This document shows positions 1-11,549 of a DNA stretch of 64,000 nucleotides, in pieces. The notes under the pieces are model-generated. The model searched no databases. It was not told the origin of the DNA and was given only the letters and a program-made list of their open reading frames with translations. The stretch comes from Chrysophaeum taylorii (taxonomy: Eukaryota > Sar > Pelagophyceae > Pelagomonadales > Pelagomonadaceae): NCBI GenBank assembly GCA_029834535.1, contig JAQMWT010000407.1, positions 1-64,000 of the forward strand, written 5' to 3'. Both the position numbers and the translations under genes were made by a program. Every line of letters begins with the position of its first letter. Position 1 is the stretch's first letter.

Positions 1-1965
1 TGATTATCTGAGCCGATTTGACCCTTTTGAACATAGCACTATAGAAACGACAGTTTACAACAGGCGGGCAAGTGTGATTAGGATTTATTAATCTCGTCCG
101 CTTCTTGCTTGTAAGGTGGTTGAACACCATAGCTGAACATGGTGGTGCCAAGAGGGTGGGAGTGCAAGTAACATTCAGGGGTATGGATGGCACGAGGAGA
201 TCTATTTTGAAAAAAAAAAAAAAAAAAAAAAAAGGTGATCCATTGGTTGTCCAAAAAATTGGACTTGGCGAACGAAGATAGAAGGAAGATCCTCAAGATT
301 CCCTGAGATCGGGCGGAGGGGGGATACGGACTGCTCTGAGCATGTTAGAGGCAAACTTGTCCACGTAGGACATATAAGGGGGTGATATGTCCGTGTGGGG
401 AGGCGAGTTATTGGTATCATGTTGATCATGAGAGCGGTGAGTATTAAGCGAGACTACAGCTCTGTGATCTTGAACAGTGTTACAGCAACACCGTGCATTG
501 GCTGTAGGAGGAAAGAGCCGGTTTTCCAGGGAGGTAATTGAAAATTGAAGCAATGGCTGCCTGTAGATCTGTGCGCAGAGATAGATTCTCAGCGCTGAGG
601 GTGTTGACCTTGCGAATATATAGGCGAAGAGTTTCCTGGAGTTGTTCGACTTGTTGACGCAATGCATCGACATCATCAGGCGAGGCAGAAGGAGCAGGGT
701 GTGTCGATGGCGAAGACATTTCCAGAGTAGATTCTGATGAGGGAAGTGAGTAGTTAAATGACATTTCGGTCAACACATGCTGTGCAAGTAGGGGGTATTT
801 CGTGTTTAGGAAGTGCAGAAAGTCTTGACGTTCGGCCGAAGTATAGGTGGGAACGATTACATCCAAGAGTGATGGCGGCTTTGTATCGTCTGAGGATGAT
901 ACGTAGTCGTCAAGGTGTTGTACCCACGATTGGATAACAGTATGAATCACATGGTGGTATTTGGTGGGCTTGAACATAGCCTGAGTTTTACGAGCTTGTG
1001 TTCGCTCGAGCGTTACAAGAAAGTTAAGATGCTCCAGGTGCATCTGAGTAATAAGCCGAAGATCCAGTGCCAATGGTAATTGAGTAGTGGAGTCTGTGGC
1101 TGCATCGGTTACTGATAAGACTAAATGAGCAAGTGACGAATGTTGCGTTAGACTGCTGGTCAAGAGAGTATGTAGCTCCTTTGGCAAATGATACGTGCGT
1201 ATGATGGTTGCGCGTATATGACCAGCTGAGCACCCATCACAGGAGGGTTGGAAGGAAGTAGCATTACGTGCACATACGTTAGGTTGTATGGGCGCCTGAT
1301 CGGTGTTGTGACAAGCGCAACAAATGTTAGTGGTGATAGTTGAGATGGGGATGTGACCATTCTTCTTGTGGTCATCTGTGTTGAGGTGACTCAGCACTTC
1401 AGTGGGGAGTAAGAAATGTAGGCTGCCCCAAATCGTTGAGGCATTGCGTACAGTAGGATGACAGGATGAAACGTTCACGTTTGGGGCCTCTGTAGCAGCC
1501 AATAGAAGTAATAGCAGGAGCAGCTTCCCAAAATGTAGTAATGGGTAGGCGCATGGATATGAATGTCGTAAGTTCCACAAACAGTAAAGAGTCAGCAGAT
1601 TCATATATCGAGTTGAGTGCCGTAGAGATTTCCGCTCGCATAACAGAAGAGAGAAAGGGCGTGGCAGAGTACGGAAGCTCTCAGAAGAGAGAATCCTCGT
1701 TCAATCAGGGCAAATCCATGTTGAGGCCATCCTGGAGTGTTAGGGATTGTAGTAAAACAGATTCAGCTGGTGTCGGTGGGACAGTAGCAGCCTGGGAGGT
1801 AGTATGAGTGACAGTGGTTATGGGTTGTCGCTTTTGAAACAACTTGGGGGAAGATGCCACGGCCACGGGAGTGTCAAGAAGACATGAACAACACTCGCCC
1901 GTGTACAAAAAATTGTGGCAAGAGAAGGTAAGGCCAGGGCTAGTTTAACGACGTTGCGGTCACTA
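1..1965 (-). repeat. 3' LTR of fossil A, carrying an open frame (ORF3)
   Basis: Everything between the RNase H end (about 1979) and the window edge matches LTR-type sequence: positions 15-490 match the LTR fragment at 27856-28291, whose other part (27606-27716) matches the right LTR of A at 11440-11545. This bridge puts the open frame at 480-1604 inside the LTR. That frame (374 codons) shows a C-x-x-C-like cluster, a segment resembling one in the LTR frame of element B (G/A-H-I/M-R-A-x-I-I), and a predicted coiled coil near its end. Function unknown. A run of 24 A lies at about 210-233. Confidence 0.65.
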
Positions 1966-2082
1966 GAGTTAGGTATCTTCAATCCTGTAAAGGCTTGTCG
2001 TCAGAGGCATGATGCATACCGAGTAGAGAACGAAAAGTGGAGAACTCAGCAGCAAGTGGCTTTGTAAAACCATCCGCCACGT

Positions 2083-4723
2083 TCAGCTTGCCGGGAACAT
2101 GATGGACTCGTATTTTCTGTAGCGAGATGTACTCACGGATTTTAAACCATCTGGTCGACAGTGCCTTGGATCGAGAGGACCCATCTGGGTTATTAGAGGT
2201 GTGAACAGCGGCAGCATTGTCAGACAAAGAGGTAGGCTTCTGATGAAGCGCATATCTTCAGCAATTGGGTTGTCATTGTCATCGAAGTCAACAGGGTCAG
2301 CGGTGTTCTCACCATTAGCATTGTTGACGTAGAAGGTGGGGTTGACGACAAAGGAGAGTTCCAACAGCAGCTTGCGTAGCCAAACAGCTTCATCAGCACA
2401 AATACTGAGGGCAATCAACTCAGCTTCGTGAGTTGAGCAGGAGACAATCGGTTGAAGTTTGCTTTTCCAACCAATAAGGCAGTTGAAAAGATAGAAGACA
2501 AACCCGGTGGTAGATTTCCTATCTTCCTGTGCTAAGGAAGGGGCATTGTCAGCGTCAACCATGGCAACTAAGGGGTCAAACTGTCCAGTAGATACATCCT
2601 GTGGTTGGTAGTCGACCACAGTGGATAGATCAATTCGATTAGCGGAGACAGTGCGAAGGTGAGCTTCAATGGCATTACCTTTAGGGTGAAACCAGAGGCG
2701 AAGTGAGCGGTTTTCCGGCTTCTTGAGGTAGCGAAGCAAATGCTCTAGCATTTGGACGTGAACATACGTGGGTGCATGCATACCACGCGAACATCTGCCC
2801 AAGGCTTGCGAGAAGTCAGGTCTGCAGGCAACTTGCATGAACACCAGCTTGCCAAGGAGGGTGGCAAAGTGCGAATTGATGTACAACTCTGTTTCAGAGC
2901 TGGGAGTGCCATCTTTATACTTGAAGGACGATGACATAGGATATTTAAGCGGGGTCAGTTGCTGCAAGACTGGGTGATCAGCGAAGAGTTCATCCAGCTT
3001 GGCTTGCACATCCAGAGAAATGGAGCCGTCAGATGTGCGACACACACGCATGCCTAGGAGGGTATGGACAGGTTCAAACTGCTCTACAGCATACCGTTTG
3101 TGGAGGGCATCCTGTAATTCAGTACGAAGAGGGTCGTCATTGGACACAATAACAATGTCGTCTACAGACAGACTGCATACGACGAACTTAGCATGTGCGG
3201 ATACTCGAGCATATAGGCAAGAGTCCGAATGCAGGCGTTTGTAGCCAAGGCTACGGAAGAAGCCGTCTATCTCTTTGTTCCAAAAACTGCCGAAGTCCAT
3301 AACGTGACTTCAGCAGTTTCGGTAGACGTCGGCCCTTGTACTTAGCGTCATCGGGGTCGATAAGCTTGATGCCGTCTGGTAACTGAACATAGACATTGGC
3401 ATCGATGTCAGACTGAACGAAGGCGTTCGGGACGTCTGCATGGTAGACAGGCAATTGCTTGTATGCTGCAATAGCTAGTAGTACCCGGATTGCGGTCATG
3501 GTGGCCATGGGGCTGAAGGTACCAAAGAAATCGGCGCCAAGAGATGCTAGGAAGCCACGTAGTACGAGGCGAGCCTTGTGCTTAACGTATTTGCCTGCAG
3601 AGTCTGTTTTAATCTTCAGCACCATCTTGCTGTCAATAGGACGAGAGACACCGTCGGGTAAGGAAAGTTTGAAGCAGCCAAAGCGGATAATGTCGTGGAG
3701 TTCCTTGGCGATGGCCTTGAGGTAGGCGTGCCTGTTTTCAGGCGACAAACCGTGGAGGCACTTAAGTTTATATTCGTCAATGGAAACGTCCGCTTCTTGG
3801 ACCTTATATTCGTCAGGACCAACAGTGGCTGGTGAATTATAGTTTAGCGACGTTGCGGTCGAGGCAGTGTGCGCAACTTCGGGATAAGCGGAAACAGCGT
3901 CAGTAGGAGTAGTAGGGGCAGATTCCAGTTGGATATGGATAGTAGGGTCGGTACGTAAGACCTGGGTGATAAACTCTGTAGAGACCAGAAGGTATTCCTC
4001 CAAGTCAGCCAGAGATGCAGAAGTAGCGCCAAACTCGGATGAGTTGTGATCAATAAAGCTGGTCGGCGCCAGGTACGTAAGTGCATATTGTAAGGAAGAA
4101 GTGCCGAAGGCAGCAGCGTGTTCAGTGAACGCAGATAAAAGGGGCTGAGGAATAGGGCACGTAGGTGAACCATCAGCAGTTAAAAAGGTTGCAGCTGGGA
4201 TGCTGGATGCGCACTTGGCGTGGGCGAAGTAACCATCGACGTGCGGGTAGCGGGCAAGTAAGTCAGTGCGCAACGGGAGAAGAAGACGAGCTAACAACGC
4301 ATGTTCCCCCTCTGAGCAGATAGCAGACCAGAGGATACCACCACGGAGATGAAGGGCGGAGAGGGCGGGAGACTTGAACGTAAGAAAGTGGTGGCGAAGA
4401 TCCCAGCGGAAATCGGCGAGCTTGCCACCAGCGGCTTTGTAAGCACCAATAGTAGACGCTTGTAACCGGGCTCGGATAGTTTTCATAGAAGTGGCCTTGC
4501 GAGTGTTAGGCTGTTTGGAACCTGGGACAAGAATGAGGTCATCTTGTGCAAAAAGGTCTTTGTAAGAAGGAAGCAAGGGCGGCGGTGACATAGAGCCAGA
4601 TTCGTCGGCGATAGCGTCAGAAGAGGGAGAAGAGGCCGGAGTAGGGGACGAAGAAGGAGGAGCTGAAGGAGGTGGGGAGTGCCCCCTGAGGATGAGGAGT
4701 CCTTGTCCCCCTCTGAATGACAT
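2083..4723 (-). pseudogene. Fossil A: reverse transcriptase and RNase H region
   Basis: Copia-type RT and RNase H. Visible landmarks include the RT palm around 3600-3350, an S-V-D-D active-site segment near 3160, and the RNase H block with D-R-K-S-T-T-G-F followed by S-T-H-E-A-E-L-I-A-L (about 2530-2420), which is the standard Copia RNase H signature. It lies in two open segments that overlap at about 3251-3300. The stretch upstream (about 4700-3850) is a less conserved linker between integrase and RT. Part of fossil A and not a live gene. Confidence 0.9.
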
Positions 4724-5768
4724 GGTCTTGCATAGTGGTGTGGGGTGTGAGCGAGAAAGGCGCGGAAGGAGCGTGTGGCGGAGGAGCTAGTTCAGGATCA
4801 GGAGTAGGATGCTGCAACATGTAGAGGAATTGCAGCTTGGACGAAACACGAATTTGTCCGTTTTCAGGGTTGAGGACGACGTCAGCGAGATGGTCGACGC
4901 GTGGGGAGACGAGCGGGTTTTGCGCGTTGGCGCAACAGAGATACAGATATTTGCGGCGGCACGGTTCCCACTTGTGGTGTTCATGGGGCTCCAATAGGAG
5001 GTAACATTCAGCGCCAAAAATCTTGAGCATATCGTGTTGGGGAGTGCTGAGTTGGTTGTAGAGTAGCTGTTGCGGACTCAGAATAGCATGATGAATGCGC
5101 TCGAGCGTGGCGTTCGGGAGAAGGTTATAGCTTTGAACGGTGTGTATCACCGCCCATGGGAACATGATAGCGGGTTCCACGATCTTGGCGCCACGATAGT
5201 GAGCATTAAGGAGAGAACGAAGGCGAGTTGAGGAGGCGGAGGCGATGAAACCGATGGCAGACTCAACTTCAAAGTTAAAGTGGTGCATGTACGGCGGGAA
5301 GGCAATGAGTTGAATGCCCTTATCGACGCGGTACGGGGAGGTAATGTGCTGGCTAAAGTAAGGCTTGAATGCATCGGAGTAGAGGGTGCGCATGTGCACA
5401 TTGAGTTGTGTACGACAGAAGTCATACACAAAATCCAGAGCTTGAGTGAACTCCGTGGCGTTGGTGGTGCGTGTAAAGTACACCAAGAGAAATTTCGAAA
5501 TGAGTTCCTTGAAGACGATGATATGTGTGAAGCCTCCCCATTCGGATGGGATGGTCACATAGCCGCCGTCGCACGCCCAGACTTCGCCGGCTTTGTGAGT
5601 TTGCTCAAAAGAAGGCTTGGTCGCATTGAAATGCTTGTGCGGGTGGCGCTTGTTGTGTGCGATGCAGTCGGTGCATAAGTCGCGATATGGTATGTCAGAA
5701 GCAGAGAATCCAGGGCGAGCAAGTACGTTGGGGGCCTTGGCAGCGACGTTGTCGGGGCAGTGATGCAC
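4617..5768 (-). pseudogene. Fossil A: integrase region
   Basis: Retroviral-type integrase core of the Copia family. A C-T-D-C zinc-binding pair follows an upstream His region, then W-A-C-D-G-G-Y (first catalytic Asp), Y-S-D-A-F-K-P (second Asp) and the V-E-S-A-I-G segment with the Glu. It sits between the methyltransferase-like region and RT, which is the Ty1/Copia order (INT before RT). The matching region of element B is at 19118-19714. Confidence 0.88.
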
Positions 5769-5895
5769 CCGGTGAAAGCGATTAGCACGTTCTTTGGCAT
5801 TGAGATATTCGGTGGATCCGTGTGCGAGGACTTACGAGGAATTGGATGAGCGGGAATGTGCCGTTTACGCCGAACATCGAACTTGAGTTCGGTGT

Positions 5896-7928
5896 CTAAG
5901 GCAGGGAAGGCGGTGCGTCGTCATCCTGGTGCACAGCAGGGTCACTTGGAGGTGCATCCTCATTATCACGAGTAGCGAGAGTATCTTCGTAGGACGAAGA
6001 TATATAGTTTAACGACATTTCGGTCACGCAGTTGCTGGAAATAGACATCATAAAAGATTGTGCCAAAGACAAGGTATCTGTGCTGCACGTGGTGGAGGCT
6101 TGGTCAACGGTCATGAAATTGGATACATAGGATTTCTTCGTCACGGCAGCAGTATGTTGGAAGGTAGGGTCCAACATAAGGGATTTAATATCGGCGACGA
6201 TGAGCGAAAGGTGCTTGTACAGAGTGCTGTACGTAACGGCAGGCAGAGCATTGCTGAGCATGTCACAGCAAAGGTCATGGCGTAGAGACAAGAGGAAAGA
6301 TTCCTGTTGTTTGGTGTGGTTGTTAGCACGAATCAACTCCGGTCGAGTGGGGTAGCGTAATTTCCCGTTGCGAGGGTCGAGTAAAATAATATTGGCATAC
6401 CCTCGGACGGTTGGCAATGGAGCAAGCATTGAGTGGATTTTAGAGCCGAGTTTGCGGTCACTTCCACGAAGATACCCTATATAGCGACTATGAGATAGGT
6501 GAGGATCTTCCAGAGCAAAATGAGAATCCTTGTAATCGAAAGAGTTGTCGGTGGCCTTGTAGGTAAGGCAGCCAGGCATCACGAGAGCGCATCTGGACAC
6601 GAGGTTTTGTATGGCGGTGCCATAGGTGGTAGCGGAGCCAACTTGGGGAAGGGCTTGGACTATCCACAAGTAACCCATAAACGGCTCCAGATATATGGAC
6701 CTGTCCCGGTCGCGGGGATGTCGGAAGCAGTGAACGTATACGTGCTTCCAAAGGCGTTGATGGGAGTTGGATTTTTTGGTGGTGGCGTTCTCTATGGTGA
6801 GGTTGCCGTCGGAATGGTGGCCGCCAGTTAAGAAGTAGGAGTTTTGTGATGTTGATGAGGTTGTAAGTAATAACCTGTGTGACGGTTGGTTAGTTTCGAA
6901 AACGGTTATGTAATAGGACACAGGAGTGGGTGAGTTAGTATGTAAGCTTGCAAACACGTTATAGAGGATTGTAAAAATCTTGACGTGTATAGGCTGTGTT
7001 GCATTGGGTAATGGCTCCATAGAGGAGCGTTTAAAGCACAACTGATGATAAGTACACTCGGATTGAACAGAGTGAGTACGTTGCTCGTGAGCCTGTTGTG
7101 AGTGAAGGCGAAGCAGTAACATATTGAGGGATTCAAGGTCAGCCATAGTAAGCTGAACAGAACCTGTGCGAGAGTAAGGTGCAAACGTTTTAGGAACGGG
7201 TATATACGGAGGATCGGGAACACCCGGATCCAGTGTTTGGATATGTGGTTAGGTAGCCAAATGCGCTTGGGAATAGCTTGTAGATCATCCACGATCTTTA
7301 GGAAGGGGCGTGGATGGAGGATGGGCCACGATAATAGTTTAATTGGTCCAGTAGAATATATGCGTGCGATGCATATCCACCTTTCTCTAGATTGGTAGTC
7401 GCCACATAGGTAGGTCGGGAACCTATCAACAACATCGACACAGTAATCAAGGGTAGTATAGATAAGGTTGGCCACTGTGATGTGGTCTTGATGACAGTAC
7501 TTATGCGGAGGCGTCATCTCAGCCAGTAGTACCAAGGGCTGGAGTAGCTTGATGACAGACAGCATGCTGTCGAAAAGAGAATCGTCCAGCAGGCTGTGTA
7601 AGTCTTCCGACTTTTGCTGTTTTAGTAAATTCCTGTTTGTGCAGGGAGGAGTGATCTCAATTATATCACAATAGAATGTGCGCCTTTCCTCTGGTGAGAT
7701 TAGGTGAAGATGGTTAATAAAGGCGGGGAGAGATTCAAATAATAGTACAGTAGGAAAACGGTGGCGTAACATACGAACAAGCGTATCATCAGACTCAACA
7801 ACAACTTTTACATTGATATTTAAGCCTAAGTCATTAGTGGCTTGAGACAGGAACGCCGGAGTTGACAAACCAGAACAAAGTAACATGACAGAGGGTTTGC
7901 GGAGATTGGACTCTTGTGAGAGAAACAC
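5896..7928 (-). pseudogene. Fossil A: C5 cytosine DNA methyltransferase-like region
   Basis: An extra region between protease and integrase, where Copia elements normally have nothing. One open segment (7928-6906) holds, in order, V-M-L-L-C-S-G (motif I), V-E-S-D (motif II), D-I-I-E-I-T-P-P-C (motif IV, with the catalytic-type Pro-Cys, near 7649-7641), P-L-V-L-L-A-E-M-T (motif VI position) and Q-S-R-E-R (motif VIII, near 7394). A second segment (7146-5896) holds R-Y-P-T-R-P-E-L-I-R (motif IX type, near 6375-6320) and S-N-A-L-P-A (motif X type, near 6255-6235). Order and spacing are those of DNMTs. Element B has the same region. Called from motifs only; it is part of a fossil. Confidence 0.75.
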
Positions 7929-7948
7929 TGGGCGTGAGAGTAGTCAAG

Positions 7949-8731
7949 TTAATGGCTGCGTATTTTGCTGAACAAATTTGTTCTGTTTCCGAAGATTGAG
8001 AACCAAAGGGCGAATCCACGGCAGATCTGGTAAAACTCGTTGGAGTAGGTAATTGTAGTATGCCAGTAGATCCCTGTTTTCATGGTATCGCTTGAGGGAA
8101 ATGCAAGGGAGCGAAGTTCCAGCCGCTTGTCGCGCGCGATGTTGTAAGTGAGACAAGGGAGAGCGGGTAAATTAGCTGCTACATAGTGTATGGGTATACG
8201 TACATCTTTGTCTATGCGGCTCGTGACAGCGCTGAGCTTTGGCTCAGCTCGATCATTGAACACGGTGGTAAGGTTCGTCTGGTTCCACTCGAGCATGCTC
8301 AGGATAGCGAGATGTCGGTCATGCACTGGCTGAAGACATAAAGCGAAGTCGATCTTAACATAGCCAACTTGTGGATGATCTGGTAGGGGAATAACGATGT
8401 TGCGTGTTAACATCATGTGTGATGCCCGTTGTTGTCCTGTTGCCGTCTGAATAACAATCGGCGCGTATTTGGAGTCCAATGGAATTATATGATTGGGTAT
8501 TGCGAAATCGTAGGTGGACATCAATGAGATGGTAGCACAAGAGTCAAAATATAGAAAAGAGCAATGTGGAGGGACACTGTTTACCTTCATGTAGTTGGTG
8601 AGGAAGGCGTTTTCCGAATGTGGGCAAGTAGTGGAGAGGCTGGCTGTAAAGAAGTTCTTCAGCAATAACAGATTCGTTGGAATAATGATCGGTTGAACAG
8701 GTGGTGATGGTTCGTCAGCCTCATCAGCCAT
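7949..8731 (-). pseudogene. Fossil A: retropepsin-like protease region
   Basis: A segment after Gag contains F-L-Y-F-D-S-C-A-T, which fits the aspartic-protease active-site loop of the clade (element B has A-D-T-C-A-S at the same place), followed by a beta-rich stretch of about 180 codons. The place (between Gag and the methyltransferase-like region) agrees. It overlaps the end of the Gag frame at 8659-8731. Confidence 0.6.
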
Positions 8732-10806
8732 GCCGTGCTTTTCGTCAAATGACGATAGCGAAGTATGATCGGCATCCCTTTGGTTTCGGCTTGTGATGGT
8801 AGGTTGAGGGCAGATTGGACCTGTGAAGATAGCGAGGACAATAATGCTGGTGGTAAAGCCGAGATGGCGGAAGCGGTAAAGAGGTTAGACACAGTATTGG
8901 AAGGATTACCCTGTGTGTTTGTAGTAGGAGGAGTTGTTGTTGGGGTGGGAGCAGTAACGACAGTATGGTGTTGTGGCTCCACGTAGTTTAACGACTTTTC
9001 GGTCGAGGATAGATGAACGTCTACATCATAAATGATGTCTTCTGCAAACATGAGCTGTTCGTTTAGACGAAGTAAACTACTGTTGTCCTCAGTAGATGTC
9101 GTTGACAGAATGTCAGCTGATTGTAACAGAGTCTCAAATAACTTGTTGATATTATGTTGTAGCTGAGTCGTGGTATCATTATCTGTCACATGTTTCGTGA
9201 GTTCGCTACACTGTTCTCGCAGGGTGTTTAAGGTGTGGTTTGTTCGATCTAATAATTTCATGTTAGACCGAGAGGACCTGTCAAAAGTGCGGGGGTAAAT
9301 TGGACGGTCATGGGACTGTCCGGCAGTTTTCTTGGTGACGTAAGAATCACCAGGACGATAATACGATAAATCGCTGCGAGAGAAAGGCTGGCGAGCATCA
9401 TTTGAGTTACGCAAGCGTCGAGCATTAAACGTGGAAGATGTACCAGGTTGGGACGAAGTGATGAAGGCGAGTGTGTTAGCAGTTTGAGTCAGACTTTTGT
9501 CTGATGAGTCCAAAGTGTGTGTAAGTAGTAACTTTGGCTTTGGTTGAGATGATAAACCTTCGACATAGGGTTGCCAAGAAACAGGGCGTTCTAAACGTCT
9601 TTTGTTCGACCCATTTGATACGACATTGTAAAGGTCTAATGCGTATTCTAAAATGTAGCTAGGGTTGGTAGGGTGACACAATCGTTCAGCTTCTGGCACA
9701 GGTCGAGATGAAGATCGGGTTTCGTACATATAACACCAATCTACCCAACCACGATCGTAACGGCTGTTGCTGGTATTATCGGCATAATGCCGATGTATCT
9801 CTTCATAGATTTTTCTGCAAAGAGTGCCAAAGTCGAATTGAAGGTCAGTCTCTTCCTGGTTAAGTTGGTAAGAGATTTGCCTAAATGCTAGGACAGCTTC
9901 GATAAATACATGGACATACCAGTTAGGATTATAAACAACAGAGTTAAATTGCTGTTTCAAATAAGACACATCAGTAGTCGTAACAGACTCGTAGTGACTA
10001 AAGGCGATGAGCATAATAGCTCGAGCCTTGTTGGGTAAATAACTTTTGTTGTATACCTCATTGATGGCGGGCCAGGCCGCAAGTGCCGGTTTTCCAACAC
10101 TTTCAAGATTGAAGTAAGTATGCAAGAATGTAGCGTACGTGTTCTGGTAAGTGTGCCAGTCAGCTGCAGTTAACGAAAACATGGTAACCGGGGCACGAAC
10201 ACGGGTGTCGAAAGCTAGTGCCTTCGGGTGCGCGCGATTTAAGATTCGTTCCTCTTCTAAGAAACGAGCATTGATTTCAGGACGTAATGCCTTGACTTCA
10301 TAGTCGTAACAGACAGTAGTTAGCTGAGCTACTTCTGCATCAGGTAGGTGGGGGAAAGCTTCGTTGGTGAAATGCCATTCCTGATACTCAGGGGGTAATT
10401 CATCAACAGCTAAACGGAGATCAGCAGCCCTATCGGTCTTCCATTCCAGGAAAACGCGATCGAGAATTTGATTCCGGAGGATTTCGTAGTCCTTGCATGA
10501 CCGAGTATATGCTTCATACGAGTCGTACTCGAGGAAAGCATCGGCATGACTGGACCGTAGTAATTGCTTGATATGCTTGATTTGCAAGGATACCTTGCGG
10601 TTCTGAAGCTGAAATCGGTTTCCTTCATTAAGAAACTCAACTACAGGAGCTTCGAGCTTCAATATATCCGCACCTGTGATCGCCTTGGGTGCGGCTCGTG
10701 CTGCGTGTTCTGCCATAGCAGTTGACGGGGAACCTGTGGGTTCAGTCACGCAGTTGACACTGTCTAGACATTCTAAGGGGGTCTGTCTATCGGTGTCTAT
10801 GTACAC
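8659..10806 (-). pseudogene. Fossil A: Gag-like region
   Basis: A 715-codon open segment, the largest in element A, beginning 414 bp after the primer binding site. It is alpha-helical in character and has a W-H-T/W-I-K-H...Y-x-x-F-L-x-x-F-F-N-L-E-S block (about 10170-10090) shared closely with element B (14430-14500), so both Gags belong to one family. A basic, Ser/Arg-rich stretch lies near 9400-9250, and a repeated S-L-N-Y motif lies near 8984-9005. No zinc knuckle was seen. Confidence 0.75.
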
Positions 10807-11219
10807 TCATCGTTTTCGATGGAAAATGTGTCTATATGACGACTGTGCAAGCTGTGAGTCCAGAGTAGTGTCGCTAAGCGTAGTCACTCAGGCAGCTGGT
10901 TAGTTTTGGTGCTCTCAAGGAGCTTGTTAAGTGCATTGCCATGGAATGTACGAGTGGACGTACCCAAAATATTCCATAACATGTGTGCAAGAGTACAGGT
11001 TAGCCAATTACACACACATCAACATTGACATGACAATACGATGCTATGAACAGGTGCACACAAGGTTACACGATCACGTGTGCAAAAAGATATTATATAC
11101 AGCCCAATGGTAATGGCGATATATTGGCAAGCGTGTCACATGGCGAGGCTGAACTGGCGCGGTAACAGTTCAATACCCAGGTTACGTGCATGTTGACACA
11201 TGGTTTCTCAGGGACCCGC
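10807..11219. other. Leader of fossil A, no gene
   Basis: Untranslated leader between the Gag start and the primer binding site of element A on the minus strand. Only short open frames are present and none shows a recognisable motif. Confidence 0.6.
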
Positions 11220-11233
11220 CTGGGCCCATAACC
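11220..11233 (-). other. Primer binding site of fossil A
   Basis: On the minus strand this reads GGTTATGGGCCCAG, complementary to the anticodon stem-loop of eukaryotic initiator tRNA-Met (CTGGGCCCATAACC). Priming from an internal part of initiator tRNA-Met is known for Drosophila copia and related elements. It directly abuts the TG/CA end of the LTR at 11234. Element B has the identical 14-mer. Confidence 0.88.
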
Positions 11234-11549
11234 TGCAGAGCATTTAGCAAGCAGTGGTAAGTCACCTGGGGAACCATCCCGTCTCATCGTGAACGTCTGG
11301 AAGGTTAATTCGGGGAATGAAAGGCTATGTTCCCTATATCCTCAGAACACGACAGGCGGCATCTAGAACTACACGAGAAAGGTTAAGTGTATAGTGCTAC
11401 ATACCTCGGGACGCGCTAGACCATGATGATGAGCGTAGGCACAAATCAGAGGACTATTTGATTGTGTAGAAAGGAAGAAGAAGGGTAAGGAAGAGATCAC
11501 GTTCTCAACGGACGGATAAGGGTAAGAGGCAGCAGATTTCTCTGCGAAA
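11234..11549 (-). repeat. 5' LTR remnant of fossil A
   Basis: Begins on the plus strand with TGCAGAGC (the CA end of the LTR read on the minus strand) right beside the primer binding site. Positions 11440-11545 match 27606-27716. The remnant stops where the LTR of element B begins. The rest of this LTR is not found on the far side of B. Confidence 0.75.

Larger units (their letters stand above)
1..11549 (-). mobile_element. Copia-type LTR retrotransposon fossil A (minus strand)
   Basis: Old Ty1/Copia-order element read right to left: PBS (11220-11233), Gag-like region, retropepsin-like region, DNA-methyltransferase-like region, integrase, reverse transcriptase/RNase H, then a long 3' LTR that carries a further open frame and runs off the left edge of the window. 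The coding part is split into about six or seven open segments, so it is broken at several points. Its right LTR is cut short at 11549, where element B begins. Element C at 27.6-37.2 kb is about 97% identical to A by eye in the RT region, so A and C are recent relatives. Family and order are clear; the left boundary is not in view. Confidence 0.9.
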
